64,000 bases of DNA from Ochotona curzoniae (GCF_017591425.1 NW_024466218.1:14894001-14958000); one strand, 5' to 3'; counted from the stretch's first letter, positions 1 to 12,745 are shown. Notes: generated by a model from the letters alone, not told the origin. Numbers and translations are program-made.

Positions 1-970
1 AAATAAGCATTTGGAAGTAATCCACACATGCATAGCTGTTTAAGTTGTTTGGAGCAGTAATTGATTGGTGTCAGAAAGACATCGGGGGAAGTACTGCGTC
101 CTGGCTCTTGTGTGCACCCACAAGTCCAAAACACATAGTTGTCCACAGAAAACTTGCAATTTTTAGTAACATCTTAATTTCTGAACTTTCAGGTTTAGCT
201 TTTCTTTGAATGTCTCATTCGTCATTAGACCAGAATGTTTTTTTCTGTGCACCAAAGCATACATACAGTATTTGTTCCCTTGGGAATGTTCTTTCTAATC
301 CTTTATGCATGAATCTCTTCTGTTTCTGGGTGAAAAGCTCAGATTTTTCATGTTGTTTGATGAATTTCTTGACTTTTCCACTTTCTCCCACCAGTCAAGA
401 TCACGATCATTATCATATTATGGTTGCCATCATTTGGAATAATAGAAATACATAATGTGATAAGGCTGCATTAATGAAGTGATGATGGAGGTGAAGGGAG
501 TATGCCAAGCGCTCCTTAGTTTGGATATAATTTTGACACAGGTTCATGTTACAGTGTAAACCTTACAGAAGTTCTCGCATATTCATGAAACCTCGTGTGT
601 TTCATGTGAGGAGAGCCAGTAAACTTGCTGCCTTCCATTACTAATTAGCTTTTTAATTACATAAACTTTCTTTTGATCTCAGCAATGAACATCGTCGATG
701 CTCAGCTCAAGTTTTACAATCCTTTACTGTTAGCACAATACTGGCAAAACAAGACTGATTTCATAATAATATATGAAAAATACCCTTGCATTTGTCTTTT
801 TTAAGTATCAAAGGGACCTTACCAAATTTCAGACTTTGGCTTTATCTTTACTAATCAATAATACACCTTATACCACTTCCTCATGGTCTAAGTGGAAAAA
901 TAAAACCCTCAAGCCCACTTATCTGTTTTCCTTATAGCCTACTTATACGTATAAAGGATGAATTATATGA
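1..970. other. Unique AT-rich sequence
   Basis: I see no repeat family, RNA gene or convincing coding frame here. Open frames are 81 codons or shorter and lack recognisable motifs. Confidence 0.5.
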
Positions 971-974
971 CTTA

Positions 975-1125
975 TATGAGGACCCCTATTATCCTGTCAA
1001 GGAAACTGAGACCAAATGTGATTCAGTAATTTACTCAGAAATTTTCAGGCTAGTATTTACGTCTGAATTAGAACCCAGTTCTTTCTGCTCTCCTAGTTCT
1101 CTTCCTATTACTTTGTGGCCTAACC
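975..1125 (-). repeat. MIR SINE, ancient
   Basis: Read on the plus strand, the order of blocks matches the reverse complement of MIR: CCCCTATTATC, then AGGAAACTGAGACC, then a GTAATTTACTCAGAA core, then GAATTAGAACCCAGTTCT. Many substitutions and small gaps indicate an ancient copy. Confidence 0.7.
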
Positions 1126-1826
1126 CCAGTTGGCAAAGCTAGACCCATTTTGGCTGGAACATTGAGCTAGCTGGCAACTGCTGCCAAGCAGGCATATTGC
1201 GTGGGATGTACTGAATCCTTCAGTTGCATCAGGTTCTGCTGTGCATGTATGAATTTTGCCAGAATCAGCGTCTTTCATCAAGATGTTCATTTTCCAGAGA
1301 TGAAATTTAATGGGATGAAATTTCATATAACCCATGGTTAGTAGATAGGAAATAAAATAAGAACATTCTGTGTTGGATAACCTCCACAGAAAGATTGAGA
1401 ACATTGTATGATCACCTCAGGAAAACTTTAACTTGGCAGAACTCAATTCTTTTAAAAAAATGATTAATGCAAAATGTTGGTGAAAGCAGGAATAGCACAG
1501 TAAAATAAATGAGCATTTCTGTATGTGTAACTTAAAATCTAACGCTCTTTAAACTGTTTACCTGTTAAAGTCGTTTGCCCATCTTTTGTCCCTAGCATCT
1601 TTCTTGGTTACTTATACTGAACATCAAGAAGACATTTAGGAAGGAGTAGAAAGTGTTTAAGAATGATTTCGGGAGTATTATGGAAGGATTGCTTGGCTCT
1701 AAAAAAAAAATTTGGTATGACACATGTTCATACTTTATATGACAGGAAGTAGAGGGGTAATGGCAGTTACAGGAACCATTATAAATAAACTCAATTCATG
1801 CACAGGACTAGAAGTGACAAATTCCA

Positions 1827-2309
1827 GGACAATTTTTTTTGTTTTTTTGTCAAATGTAGATCACCTCTGCCATACTCACAAAAACTATCACTGCTTTATT
1901 CTTTCTTAAAATTGTCCAATTAAAAGCTCTTCCAGCTCACCATTGGCCTTTCTTCAGTTTGTCCCCTCCTACTCCATCAGGAGTTGTGAATTTTCTCACC
2001 TCTGAATTTTAATCATCAGGCTTTGGTGGTTGCCACTTCCTCCAGGAACAACTTCTGTAGGAGACGCACTTGTTGAATCAGATTTCACATCAAAGGTTGC
2101 TGACAGCGCCAAAAGTAATCCAAAGCTCTTCAGATGCTCAGCGTCCACCCTACCAAAGGTTACACAGTGACTATGTCTTGATCTCTGTTCAGTGATGGGA
2201 AGAATCATCAGGCAGATGGATTACAACTTCCAGCTTCTTATTCCCTCCGCAGACATCCTTTCAAGGCAACACTGACAAGCGTCTTTGTCCTTGAGTTTTC
2301 CTCTCTAAA
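1827..2309 (-). pseudogene. Candidate retroposed transcript (processed pseudogene), source unknown
   Basis: On the minus strand this segment ends like a polyadenylated RNA. An AATAAA hexamer (complement of 1893-1898) is followed about 45 bases later by a 16-base A tract broken by one C (complement of about 1833-1849). The left flank AGTGACAAATTCC (1814-1826) resembles AGTGTAAATTCC just right of the segment (2310-2321), as expected for a target-site duplication. The body is less AT-rich than its surroundings. It contains a 70-codon minus-strand frame (1996-2208) that matches no protein I recognise. The hexamer-to-tail spacing is longer than usual and the duplication is imperfect, so this stays a candidate. 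The alternative is unique DNA with a chance A tract. Confidence 0.35.
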
Positions 2310-2321
2310 AGTGTAAATTCC

Positions 2322-5108
2322 TTGAGCATGTGCTTCAGATATAAGATTTTTTTTTATTTGCACAATTTTGAATTTTCATTGGTGCCTAAGAGTTTTGTTT
2401 GCTAAAAAATATAATGCCAAGCTGGATTGGTCCCTATGGTCACCGGATGTTTGCTCATATCATGCAAACTAATTTCATTGTTTATCCAAGAAAAGCATCA
2501 CAGAAAGACAAAGCGGTAACTAAAGCGTCTCAGACATTCCAAAGTTGTACTGGAATTGAGAGCAAGGAGTGTATGTATTTATATGAACCAAACTATTTGC
2601 TCTCTGTCACAATAATGTGAAGACCACTATTTTTGTCCTTGTTATATTTCAACCACTCCAAATGTTGTCCAAAACCAGACTTATTCTGAGTTCAATAATT
2701 ATATCTACTGTTTTTAATACATGTTATTTTTGTGATGAGTATATGATACATTAACAGCAAAGCATGCTAGATCATTCCTATCTAATAAGCATAGGACAAG
2801 TAAAATCTTTAAAGAGGATTTTCAATGAGCCAATTTTTAATCCTCAAAAGAACCTAACCCTGGAATTATTGTTTTTTTTTTAAATGTTGCTACTCCAGTT
2901 ACAGGAGTATACCATTTTCCCCCCTGTCTGTTTGGTGTTGTATCTGCTTGGCTTCAGTATTGAAAGCAGCCTTGGGCATCGAGGAGTGGGAAGTGAGAGA
3001 GAGACAAGAAGGGGCCTGAAAAGAGCTAGAACTGAAGGGAAGCCTTGGAAACATGTTGTGTACTTGAGCCAGTGCTGTAAATATAGACTTAGATTTCAAT
3101 GTCGCTTAACTCCCATGAGTCAGTGGACTACATGACAACCCAAATGTCTCTTGGCTATACTATGATTATTAAAGCTATAAAAATATCACCGTTGCTTTCA
3201 CTGTGTTGTAACCAATTTAAAATGGTTTAGAAACTAGTAAAACAAGCAAATATGCAAAATTTGAACTGTGGTTTTTCTGCTAAAGGTTGAAGTGTATGGG
3301 CTCCGTCCTATGAGCTACAAGCTCCTGTGGGCTCATCAGGAGGCAGTTCATTACCCTCCTGCATAGACATAATCTTAATTTCCATAAACTGCACTGGGAA
3401 TATCCATTCATTCTTTAATAGTCATCAGAAAACAGGTATGTCAAAAGGGTCTCAGAAGATTTTTTTTTTTCATTATAAGTTAATGATATTGGAAAGATAG
3501 TTTCTAAAATTTGCCAACTATAGGAAAACGTATACAAATGCATAGAATCCACTTTATTTGCTTACACAGTTCCTCAACAATCAATGCTGAACTCATTATA
3601 GTTAAAGCTCTGTGAGGAATCTTAAGCATGAAACGTGCTCCATAAAACTAAAATCTATCCTAGCTCATCAACCTCAGAAGTTACGCCTGTGGCTTGCTTT
3701 CCCATAATCACGGCTACAGCATGACACACCTGCTCCATGGTACTACAAGACATGGTCTCGGCTGAAAAAATCCTGAATAACAATTCTGGGATTCATAAAC
3801 GCATCCTCATGACGACACCCTGCCACCAGAGAAACAGACAACAGAGATAACCCAGCTGGTGTGACTTACTTTCCAAAGACATAACCTTTATGTATCCCAG
3901 TGGGGGAACATGAAGAGAGATTTATTATTAGTGCAGAGCTAATGCTGATCAATTAGCACAATGCCACAAAGCTGTGGCCAAGGCAATATGTGCTGTCCAG
4001 GGGAAAAAAAATAGAGAGAAAGAATGGAAGCTGCAACATGCAAGAGAAATACAGGAGAGAATTAAACCTCTTTTGCTAGGAAACCATCCCTTATGACCAA
4101 GAGTGGTACTGTGCCATCTGTTCATGATATTGCGGTCTCACAGTGCAAATGCCTGGCATGTACAACAAATAGTCAAAGCATTAGGAAAAGCGAACATTTC
4201 CAAGATAATTTTCCTAATATAAAGCAAATTTATCAACAATCTCCAGGTCTCTGTTTCACTCACATGCACAGCCTGTGCCCTATGAAAAGGCAAACACCTG
4301 CAGAGCACACTGCTATTACTAAGGGGAGGGGATGGAGATTATAGCCCTCAGGCCAGGGTTGAGACAGGCACACAGTGAACAAATTAGATGTACAGAGGAA
4401 AACAGGCATTCCATTAGAAGCCTTGTGAAGATCTATGTAATATATAACATTCCTACTCACCTTCGTAGGAGATCAGGTCTGCATCTCAATTACCAGCTGG
4501 CATTCCCAAAATATCCTTCCATCCACGGGGAAATGGTTGTGGAAAATTTCTAACAGTGGCGGTGCTAATGACAGGAATAAATGTCTTGGGAACAAGAAAT
4601 CTGAGTGTCATGTGCAAGTGCATGCAGCAGAAACTTGAAGGGATAGGAGAAAGGTTGAAATAGGGAAGAGATGGGCCATCCCTAAAGATAGAGGTCAGGT
4701 TTAGAGGGAAGCTGAAGCTTGAAGATGACAGAAACTAACAGGATGCTAGAGCCAAATCAAGGCACTAATCTGACCATCATTAAACTCAGAAGTTCACAAC
4801 AAATGCTCTTCGGGAAACAAAACCTAGGACATTCATCAGGTTTGAGGAAAGGGAGAAGATTCACAAAGATGAACAGGGACACGGTCTCTAATGGAGACCT
4901 TCACAGTCACTGTGCTGCTTTCCCTGCCATGCCATCGAGAGGCTGCTTTGAAGAAAACGGGACAGGAGGATAAGAACTGCTATCAACTGGCAGCAACTGG
5001 TCTGGTAGTCATCATGAATGTAGAGAACAAAGAGCAATTATCAATGGGAGCAGAGAACACCAGAGGCAATAAAAGATGTGGAATTTTAAAATTTAATGCC
5101 CACTTGTG
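2322..5108. other. Unique sequence
   Basis: No interspersed repeat is recognised. There are short T tracts near 2870-2881 and 3462-3471. Open frames are below 85 codons, apart from one of 152 codons that runs into the following SINE. Confidence 0.45.
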
Positions 5109-5437
5109 GGCCCGGTGCAGTAGGCTAGAGGCTAAAGTCCTCACCTTGCATGTGCCTAGATACCATATAAGCACTGGTTGTAATGCTATGGTCCCGGTTC
5201 CCATTCAGCTCCCTGCTTGTGGCCTGGGAAGGCAGTGGAGGATGGCTCAAAGTCTTGAACCCTGCACCTGCATGGAGACTCGGAAAGGGATCCTGTCTCC
5301 AAGCTTCGGATCAGCTCACCTCCAGCCATTGTGGCTCCTTGGGGAGTGAATCAACGAACAGAAGACCTTCCTCTCTGTCTTTCCTTCTCTCTAATACCTG
5401 ACTTACCAATAAAAATAAAATAAATCTTTAAAAGAAA
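5109..5437 (+). repeat. CSINE, near full length
   Basis: It begins GGCCCGGTGCAG and contains the C-repeat core CAGCTCCCTGCTTGTGGCC and GAGGATGGC. The middle has CCCTGCACCTGCATGG, then TTGGGGAGTGAATCAAC and a CTCTCTGTCT stretch. It ends CCAATAAAAATAAAATAAATC. This is the tRNA-derived lagomorph SINE, moderately diverged. Confidence 0.92.
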
Positions 5438-5809
5438 ATAAAAACCGTAATTCCCACCTGCTAATGCAGGTCTTAGTGATTACAGCACATAATATCAGAT
5501 AATAGTAGTAGGAGTGGAACTCCCTGCCACCACAGATTTCTTGAGTAATCCACTCAAGTGATTATTCAATGAGCTATGTGTAGGCCAACTGTTAAGGAAA
5601 ATATTCATCAGCATGGCACAACTTATGTTTGATGTAAACACAAAGTTCCCTAAGTATTCTGCAACATCTAGGGACCACAGAACATTTAACTGCATAGGAT
5701 GATTTGGAAGTCTCGGAAAACTGCTTCCTTCTGATGTCTTGGCCAACCCAAGGTGCTATTTTTGTTATTGTTTTGACATTGACTCTAGAAGTCAGTGTCC
5801 CCACTATTT

Positions 5810-5940
5810 GCTTATTTTCTGGGGCCTGCCAAGATGCCTTAACAGGGAACTGAATTGGAAATAGAGCAGCCAGAACTGAACCAGAGCTCACAGCAGCTGA
5901 TGCCATCACAACCGGTGTTTTAACCAGCTACAACACATCT
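5810..5940 (-). repeat. CSINE fragment (head part)
   Basis: The segment GGGAACTGAATTGGAAATAG, GCAGCCAGAACTGAACC and GGTGTTTTAACCAGCTAC corresponds to the reverse complement of the tRNA-related head and the following core. The tail part is missing or unrecognisable. Confidence 0.6.
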
Positions 5941-6055
5941 ACAGACACCACACAATTTTTGCAGTGTCTGTTTACTCACACATTGCCAACTTGTGAATCT
6001 TTCTGTGGTTTGACCTCAAAAGGAGTTTTTTCTATACACATTACCCTCACCCACT

Positions 6056-6345
6056 TTTTAAAAGATGTATTTATTTGGAAAGGCAGATTTACAAAAAGGA
6101 GACACAGATAATTATTTCTCATCCAATGGTTCATTCCTGAAAGGCTGCATTGTCTGGACATAAAAGCCTCTTCCACATCTCCCACGGGGCAGCAGGTTCC
6201 CAAGAAATTAGGCCATCATTCCCTGCTTCTCCAGGCCTCAAGCAGGGAGCTGGATGGGAAATGGAGCAGTGGGGACATAAATTGGTCATCATATGGGATC
6301 CGGTGGATGCAAGACGAGGATTTAGCTACTAGACTACTTGGACGC
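6056..6345 (-). repeat. CSINE
   Basis: On the plus strand it runs from the complement of the A-rich tail (AAAAGATGTATTTATTTGGAAAGGC) through CAGGGAGCTGGATGGGAAATG to CATATGGGATCCGG near the head. The head end is diverged. Confidence 0.85.
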
Positions 6346-7179
6346 ACTCATCAATATGTCATTTTTAAGCAAAGTTGCCATGCATCACATAGGTTTGACA
6401 AACCCTAGTCATGGTCAGCTCTCCATATTGTTTGCTTTTGTATGCATGCTTCAAGTGATAGACGTGTGGTATAGAATATGAAATTGTACAGGATTGCAAG
6501 TTAGTGGACATCAATAAACGTTTATTGGAAAACTATGTTCCTCATGGAAGGGGAGGACTCCTAGTGCAGCAGTTAAGTAACAGTCAGTAATATAATGCCA
6601 TTTCTGCCTTGGTGTATACTTACAATGCCTCAGTGTATGTGAGTAGCAGAATGATGCACTTGGAACTGTTTCTGGAGGACTATTCTGCTCCAATAATGTG
6701 AGGGTGGGCAGGGGAAGAATGGGAGGGGAAAGAAATGTCAAGTCCCTAAAAGAGCTCATTTTAAACTCCAACAAACTGGTAGGAAAGATTTTGAAATCCC
6801 TTAACTTGAGAGGTTTTCATTAATTATTACTAGATGCAAGTTTTGTATTTATTCCAGTGCTATAGGTATAGAAATAGCTAGCTGGCATCTAAAGTCATTT
6901 TAAAATCTACTGTTAGGTCATTTGTATTTGTCCCCTCTCATTTGTCTCTACTTCATTTCTCTTTCTCCTCCCTCTCATTATTTGTGCCTTAATTTTGCCT
7001 CCATGAATAGCTGCAAAATGTGGGATTAGAGTAAATTAATAAGGAAATACGATTTGAGGAGTATATTTGATTTCTACAGCAAGGCGATGAAAACACTCGC
7101 AGGCTGCTAAAACAAACTGCAATGGAAATGGATGGTAGCAGTAAAAGGTGGATGCCAAGGTTGTATTTTTATGTATTAC

Positions 7180-7600
7180 TTTTTAAAATTATTTTACAAT
7201 TCTTATTATAAAAGTAATATGAGTTATTTTATTCAATTTAGAATAACAGAAAAGCATATAGATAATGGGAAAACTTCTGTTGTAATCTCACCACTTTGAA
7301 ATAATCATTGTGAAAATATGAGAATATTTTCTGCAGTTTTACCTTTTTCTTTTTTACTTTTACCATAAAATGAAACTGGGGCCAGACTTGATATACTTAG
7401 AGTTTTTTTTTTTTTTTAACAATATACTGAATACATTTTCTATTTATTTTTGCATTCTGCAAAAGTATTTTAGTAGTCTCATATGAAAGTTAATTTAAAA
7501 TCAATCCCCTCTTATCAAGCTTTTAGGTTCTTTCAATTTTTTGCTATTATAAGTAACTGTGATACATTTTTACATATAAGATTTTTGCATAGAACTGAAT
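7180..7600. repeat. Ancient LINE-like interspersed repeat
   Basis: The order GTAATCTCACCACTTTGAAATA, AACAATATACTGAATACATTTTC, then TCAATCCCCTCTTATC and CAATTTTTTGCTATTATAAG is that of a very common old mammalian repeat, probably an L1-related 3' region. The exact subfamily cannot be named by eye. Confidence 0.5.
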
Positions 7601-7736
7601 ATTTTCTTAGTTCAAACAACAAAATGCAGTCTTTTAAGAGTCTGTCTTTTAGAAGTTTTGCTTTTCCTTGCAGAGTATGTGCTAATGAACTTCAGGATCC
7701 TAATATACCCCAAAGAAATGTTTTCTCTAAATAAGT

Positions 7737-7755
7737 AAAAAAAAAAAAAAAAAAA
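7737..7755 (+). repeat. Poly(A) tract
   Basis: About 19 A residues follow AATAAGT. This could be the tail of an unrecognised retroposon lying immediately to the left, but I could not identify its body. Confidence 0.8.
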
Positions 7756-7930
7756 CCTTGTTTTCGCACCTTTTTGTATTTTTTAATATAAAAATAAAAT
7801 TTACCATGGAGCATAAATCAACCATCCCAAAATTCTAGTACTCTAATTTTCGTACTCTGGGAATAAATGACTTTTTAGTGGGAACATACCAATAATTACA
7901 CTCATAATAATCTTTAATAATATTACTATA

Positions 7931-8195
7931 GGATCCTGCATGATGGCCTGGTGGCTTAATTCTCACTCTGCATGTGCCAGGATCCCATACGTGTACTGTT
8001 GGTGTCCTGGGTGCTGTGCTTCCCACCCAGCTCCCTGCTTGTGGCTTTGGACCCTGCAGCTGCATGGGAGACACAGAGAGGAGGTTTTAGATCCACTCAG
8101 TTGTGGCTATTTGGGGAGTGAACCAGTGAACAGAAGAGCTTTTTTTCTGTCTCTCCTTATGAAGGTGTGCCTTTCCAATAAAGACAAAGCTGAAA
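7931..8195 (+). repeat. CSINE with internal deletion
   Basis: The head GGATCCTGCATGATGGCCTGG leads to CAGGATCCCATACGTG and CAGCTCCCTGCTTGTGGC. About 45 bases are missing after this, so GGC is followed directly by TTTGGACCCTGCAGC. The 3' part has TTTGGGGAGTGAACCAGTG and CCTTTCCAATAAAGAC. Confidence 0.88.
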
Positions 8196-8499
8196 AAACA
8201 AAAACCAACAGACAACTTACATTCCTATAAAAAGAACACGTCTCATACATTTCACATGTATAGTTCCAGGAAGAGGGCCATACTTCCCTCACTATGTTGC
8301 TCCTCTTCGATGCCCTACCTTAACTGCTCTCCCAACAGATTCTGAAAAAATACCAAGTAACTTCTATGATTTGTCTGAATTATGTCAAGAGGCAACATCA
8401 TGATTCTATTCACTGTACATTTCCAGATTTGATTTGGTGCTTACTATAATATTCAGCAGGTGAAATATAGGAAGAACACAGTTCCACAATAATACCAAC

Positions 8500-8665
8500 A
8501 ACGGCTGAAATAATCACGGTCACATCCCAATGGGTGTATTTCATTGGCTTATTTAACTAAATATAATGATGATTTCAATTTGCATCCATTTTACTGCAAA
8601 ACACAAAATTTCATTCTTCTATGGTTAAGTAGCAATATTCTATGGTGTATCTTTCTTTTTTCCCC
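8500..8665 (-). repeat. L1 ORF2 3' fragment
   Basis: The plus strand reads like antisense L1: a TTTGCATCCATTTTACTGCAAA block followed by TTCATTCTTCTATGGTTAAG and CAATATTCTATGGTGTAT. This is the region encoding the end of the ORF2 protein. It is a short, old fragment. Confidence 0.55.
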
Positions 8666-8669
8666 GATG

Positions 8670-9735
8670 TATATTCCTTAAAATATTGTTATTTGTCTTA
8701 TATGGGTTTTCACAAATCCTCGACTCATCTCCCTTAGAAAACTTACACTCGAAGATAGCCATGAACGTGGCCCTTCTAAGAACTCTAGTTCAAGTGGAAT
8801 ATGGTATTGCCTGGAATTATAAAGATGATAATAAGTAAGGGAGAAAAAAAATAACATTGGATTATCTTTAATGCAGAGAAAATGTATTCGCATTCCTACT
8901 GGAAGGCATGAGAACACACTTAAAACAAGTGCTAATTCAGTAGATCGTAGTAGCAAATGTTCTTCTAGCAAGCGAAAACTTACCAAAGTTTTTAGGTGAG
9001 AAAGGTCTTTTTAAATATAACATCCAACTTTCCTGAAAAACATATTTAGAAAGAAATAGAACTGTAATTTATAGATATATTCAACTCCTATCTTGATTTC
9101 TCAGATTTTAAGGTCCTATCAGAGTGAATTACACTTGGTTATTTTTAGAATATTGTAAGCTGTTTCTGTCACATCTAAGTTTGCAAATCTATCTGTTCAA
9201 CTACATGGCGAAATCCTGAAAAACATGTTTGAAGAAATTTATGTACTTTGAAACTGTGCAATGTTTTCACTGTTTTCCTTGAAATTATTGACCTTCTCAG
9301 GCCATGTAGCAAAAACAAACAAAAAACACCAAACCAAACGAAAACAACCAAACAAGTAAAATAAACTCTCAAATTTAGGAGTGCACACTGACCAATTGTT
9401 GTTATGAAGTGGGAGACAGAAGATACCTAGTTGACAACAAAAGAAAACTGGACAATATGTTTTCTTTGAATCTGCCATTTTGTAGGATATTTATTAAGGA
9501 ATATCCATGTGAATGTGACTATGACAATAAGAAAAAGCACTATGTGGTAGACACCAATTCTATAAGCTTTAGACTCATAAAACAAGTCCTACTAACATGT
9601 TTAGAATGAAAGTAGTCAGTTGATAATAAAGATGATTTAATTTAAAGGTAGACATATATCTATTCATCAATTATTTCCCTTGTATTTAGGTCAGGTTTTT
9701 TACATACTGTACCTTAAGATTTCTATTTGTTCCTC
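8670..9735. other. Unique sequence with an AAAC-rich patch
   Basis: No repeat family is recognised. Positions 9309-9361 are an impure (CAAA)n stretch that could be an old retroposon tail. Open frames reach at most 102 codons without motifs. Confidence 0.4.
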
Positions 9736-9739
9736 TTTC

Positions 9740-10015
9740 AAAGATTTAGTACTTATTTGACAGACGAATTGATGGAGACATTGTGAAGTATGGAAAGATA
9801 AAGCTTCCATCCACCCAGCCGGGGGCCAGAATTTGCATCAAGGTTTCCTCCATGGGTGGCAGCCACCCAAGTGCATGGGCCATCAGCTGATACCATCCTG
9901 CACACTAATGGGAGACTGTATTGCAAGTGGAGTAACTAGCATTTGTACCAGGCACTCTGTAATATGGGATGAGTGTCCTAAACAGTGACTTCTCCTGCGG
10001 TGCCACAACACCAAC
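9740..10015 (-). repeat. CSINE
   Basis: It starts with the tail complement AAAGATTTAGTACTTATTTGACAG. It passes through CCATCCACCC, CAGCTGATACCATCC and AAGTGGAGTAACTAGCA, and ends with a head complement ACAGTGACTTCTCC. Diverged older copy. Confidence 0.75.
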
Positions 10016-10964
10016 ATCCTGATTCCTTTTTTATATAAATCACATAGATACTGTATTACATGGTGCTAATTTACTGAATTTTTAAAAAGGCAATTTAAAA
10101 TAATAACATTTGCATGGAAGAAAGAGAGAAATCTCCCACACATTATTCACTTACCAAATATCTAAAACAGGTGAAGCTGAACTAGGCTTAAGCCAGGGCT
10201 GTAAAAATGCATGCGTGTTTCTCAAATGGGTGTCACAATCCCAAATATTTGAGCCCTCAACGTCTGCCTTCTGACCCTTGGAGTTCATTACCAGGAAGTT
10301 TCTATCAGAAATTGAGTCAGGTCTTGAAGACAGGTTCAGGGATAAGGGATGCAGCATCTCAACTGAAGTCAGCCACTGTTAGGGATTAAAACTGTTCCAC
10401 AATTGGTTTTAAAAGGCTAAATACTTACGGCTTTAACATCATTCCCGTACACTCGATTGTTCAATGAAAACTATGACTGTAAGTTATCAACATCATCAGA
10501 TAATAATGTGTGATACAAGTGTGTCTATATATTTATGTTAAATATATGAATAAGAAATATAACTAAATGTAACTAGTGAAATATACTGTGTATTTAGTGC
10601 ATTAACTGAATTATATACTATATAAATATGAAACATTCATAATAAATATTGATTTTTAAAACTATCAATATTATGTAAAACAACTGAGAAAGCTCAAATG
10701 GATAAAATAATCAACACATTATATGAGTATTCAGCAAATATTTTTCTTATAGAGCTTTAAAAGCAAATGACCTTTGTGAGCCACAAAATTACTATAAAAC
10801 ATAAAATAATATTTAAAAGTCAGAATATATAGTCCAATTATATTCTAGAAATATTTACTCAAGATTATAATACTTAAGAAAATAACTATTAAAGTTGTAG
10901 AAAATTAAAATTTCATTAAGAAATTTAGGACTTGAGTCCTAAAAAAAAGTCTTCATATGAGGTC
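10016..10964. other. Unique, very AT-rich sequence
   Basis: Positions 10500-10930 are almost pure A/T with many TATA-like strings but no clean microsatellite. No gene or repeat family is recognised. Confidence 0.4.
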
Positions 10965-11250
10965 AACATGGAACTGCAGGTGAGTTTGGGCACCTCCATT
11001 CCATGTCGGAATTCTAGGGTTCAAGTTCTGCTGTTTCTAACTCCAACCTAGTGACTCAAGGGCTTGGGTCCATGTGCTCTCAGTGAGACACTGGGACTGA
11101 GTGACTGCCTTGTGGCATTTGGTGTGGCCATAGGAGAGTCTGTAAATGGAGACCTCTCTCTCTTTAACTTCTTTCTCTTTCTCTCTCTCTTCCCTTCACA
11201 TGTGTGTCGTGTCCTCTGTGTCGCTCTGTGTTTCAACAACAACAACAAAG
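10965..11250 (+). repeat. CSINE, old subfamily
   Basis: It carries the late C-repeat landmarks GGGCTTGGGTCCATGTGCTC, GGCATTTGGTGTGGCC and a CTCTCTCTTTAACTTC pyrimidine run. It ends in (CAA)n near 11236-11250 rather than a plain A tail. Confidence 0.6.
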
Positions 11251-11639
11251 CCTTGCTAAAGAATATGGAGGTCAAACAAAATGTCAGATTTAAACTTCCG
11301 CTACTGAAAACATCAATAATGACAACAAACCAAAAAGGAGGATTATTCTATGTTGATTTTCTTTTTAAGGAACATAACAAAATTTTTAAAATTAGAGAAA
11401 AAAAATGATCTATATCAAAAAGAAAACTTCTTTAAATATGATAGTTAAATGTTTGTAGGCATTATTTCCTAGTTATATTTTCAATTGCTATTGAATTATT
11501 TAAATTCCTGGTAAAATAAATTGAAACCTTTATATTTTAAGAATTAAAATTTACTTTACAAATAGTTATATTACAAATTTTCAACCAGTTTTTAAATTAC
11601 AGCATGATATAGATACTTAATTTTTTTCTTTTTGCTTTT

Positions 11640-11955
11640 CTTTTGTTTCTATTTTTGTTGTTGTTGTTGTTGCTGTTTGTTTTAGCAAACAGTTCTTTTT
11701 ATTTGAAATAAAGTCCCGGGGGGAGATGGATGGATCTCCCTGTATCTATTTTACTGTAAAAATATCCATCCAGATTTGTCCTTCCCCTGTGAGGGACAGG
11801 GTGACAAGTACTTGTACCATTTTCTACTGTTTTCATAACAGCATCAGCAGGGGCCTGCATCAGACAGGGGGTAGCCCAGAATCAAATCTGTGCACTATGG
11901 GATTATAGCATCCCAGAAAAGGGCTTACCGTATTGTACCACAAAGCCACCCCACA
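11640..11955 (-). repeat. CSINE with (TTG)n tail complement
   Basis: The left edge is a (TTG)n run at about 11655-11680, the complement of a CAA-type tail. GGGGAGATGGATGGATCTCC, CATCAGCAGGGGCCTGCATC and TGTACCACAAAGCCACCCC near the head follow. The order fits a minus-strand C repeat. Confidence 0.65.
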
Positions 11956-12429
11956 TGCTCTTAATAGGTAAATTTTTACAATTAATTTTCTAGCAAAATT
12001 AAACTGAGTGTAGAAAAATGATACCTGAAACATACTGTCATTAAAGTCAACTAATACTTTTCAAAGAAAATTCTGTGAAATCTCCCCAAACATATTTTGG
12101 AATCTGTACAATTTTTACAGCTATGCTCTGGCCAAGACCACACACATGTAAGCAGCTTTTCTGCTGGTCTTGCAGTTTTTTTTTTTTCTTTCTTACAATC
12201 TAGTCATGGGAATATGGTTTTTTAAGATAGTAGTAAATGATATTCCTATTTTGTATCAAATCATTATGATACTATGATGGGTTCAGGAACTCTATTTTTT
12301 AACCCAAAATCTGGAGTATTCAAACATTTTTTTTCCCAATTCATTCTTTTGTATCTTTTTTTTGTTTTCCTCATATACTCATCAAACATTACTCTCCTTA
12401 GGAATCTGCTATGTATTCTGATGGACATT

Positions 12430-12745
12430 TATTTTTAAAGATTTATATGTTCAAAGGCAGAATGACGAGAGAGAGAGAGAGAGAGATAGAGAGAGAGAAT
12501 CTCCCATCCGTTGAGTTACTCCTCAGATGGCTGCAACGTGCAGTGGCTGGGTATAAGGCCAGACCAAATACAAAGCCCTGCAGCTTCATGTGGGTCTTGT
12601 GCATGGCAGTAGGGACACCAGTGATTGCATCTTCTCAGGAGAATCAGAGGGGAGCTGGATCAGAAGGAGAGCAACTGAGTCTTGAATTGACACTCTGAAA
12701 TGAGGGGCTAGCCTCTCAGGTTGACATTTTACCCGTTTGGCTTGT
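12430..12745 (-). repeat. CSINE with (GA)n expansion
   Basis: The tail complement AAAGATTTATATGTTCAAAGGC is followed by an expanded GA run at about 12468-12499. CTCCCATCCGTTGAGTTACTC, a GGGGAGCTGGATCAGAAG core and a degraded head come next. Confidence 0.75.

Noticed and set aside
1996..2208. A coding exon ending at a splice donor (CAGAG|GTGAGA on the minus strand)
   Set aside because: No polypyrimidine tract and acceptor at the other side in a consistent frame, and A-tract and duplication hallmarks point to a retrocopy.
4891..5349. 152-codon plus-strand open frame
   Set aside because: Its C-terminal half is translated CSINE. The rest has no motif and poor support for a start.
6540..6720. 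A CSINE or MIR suggested by GTGCAGCAGTTAAG and GCCTCAGTGTATGTGAG
   Set aside because: Only isolated short matches. The order and spacing do not fit either consensus.
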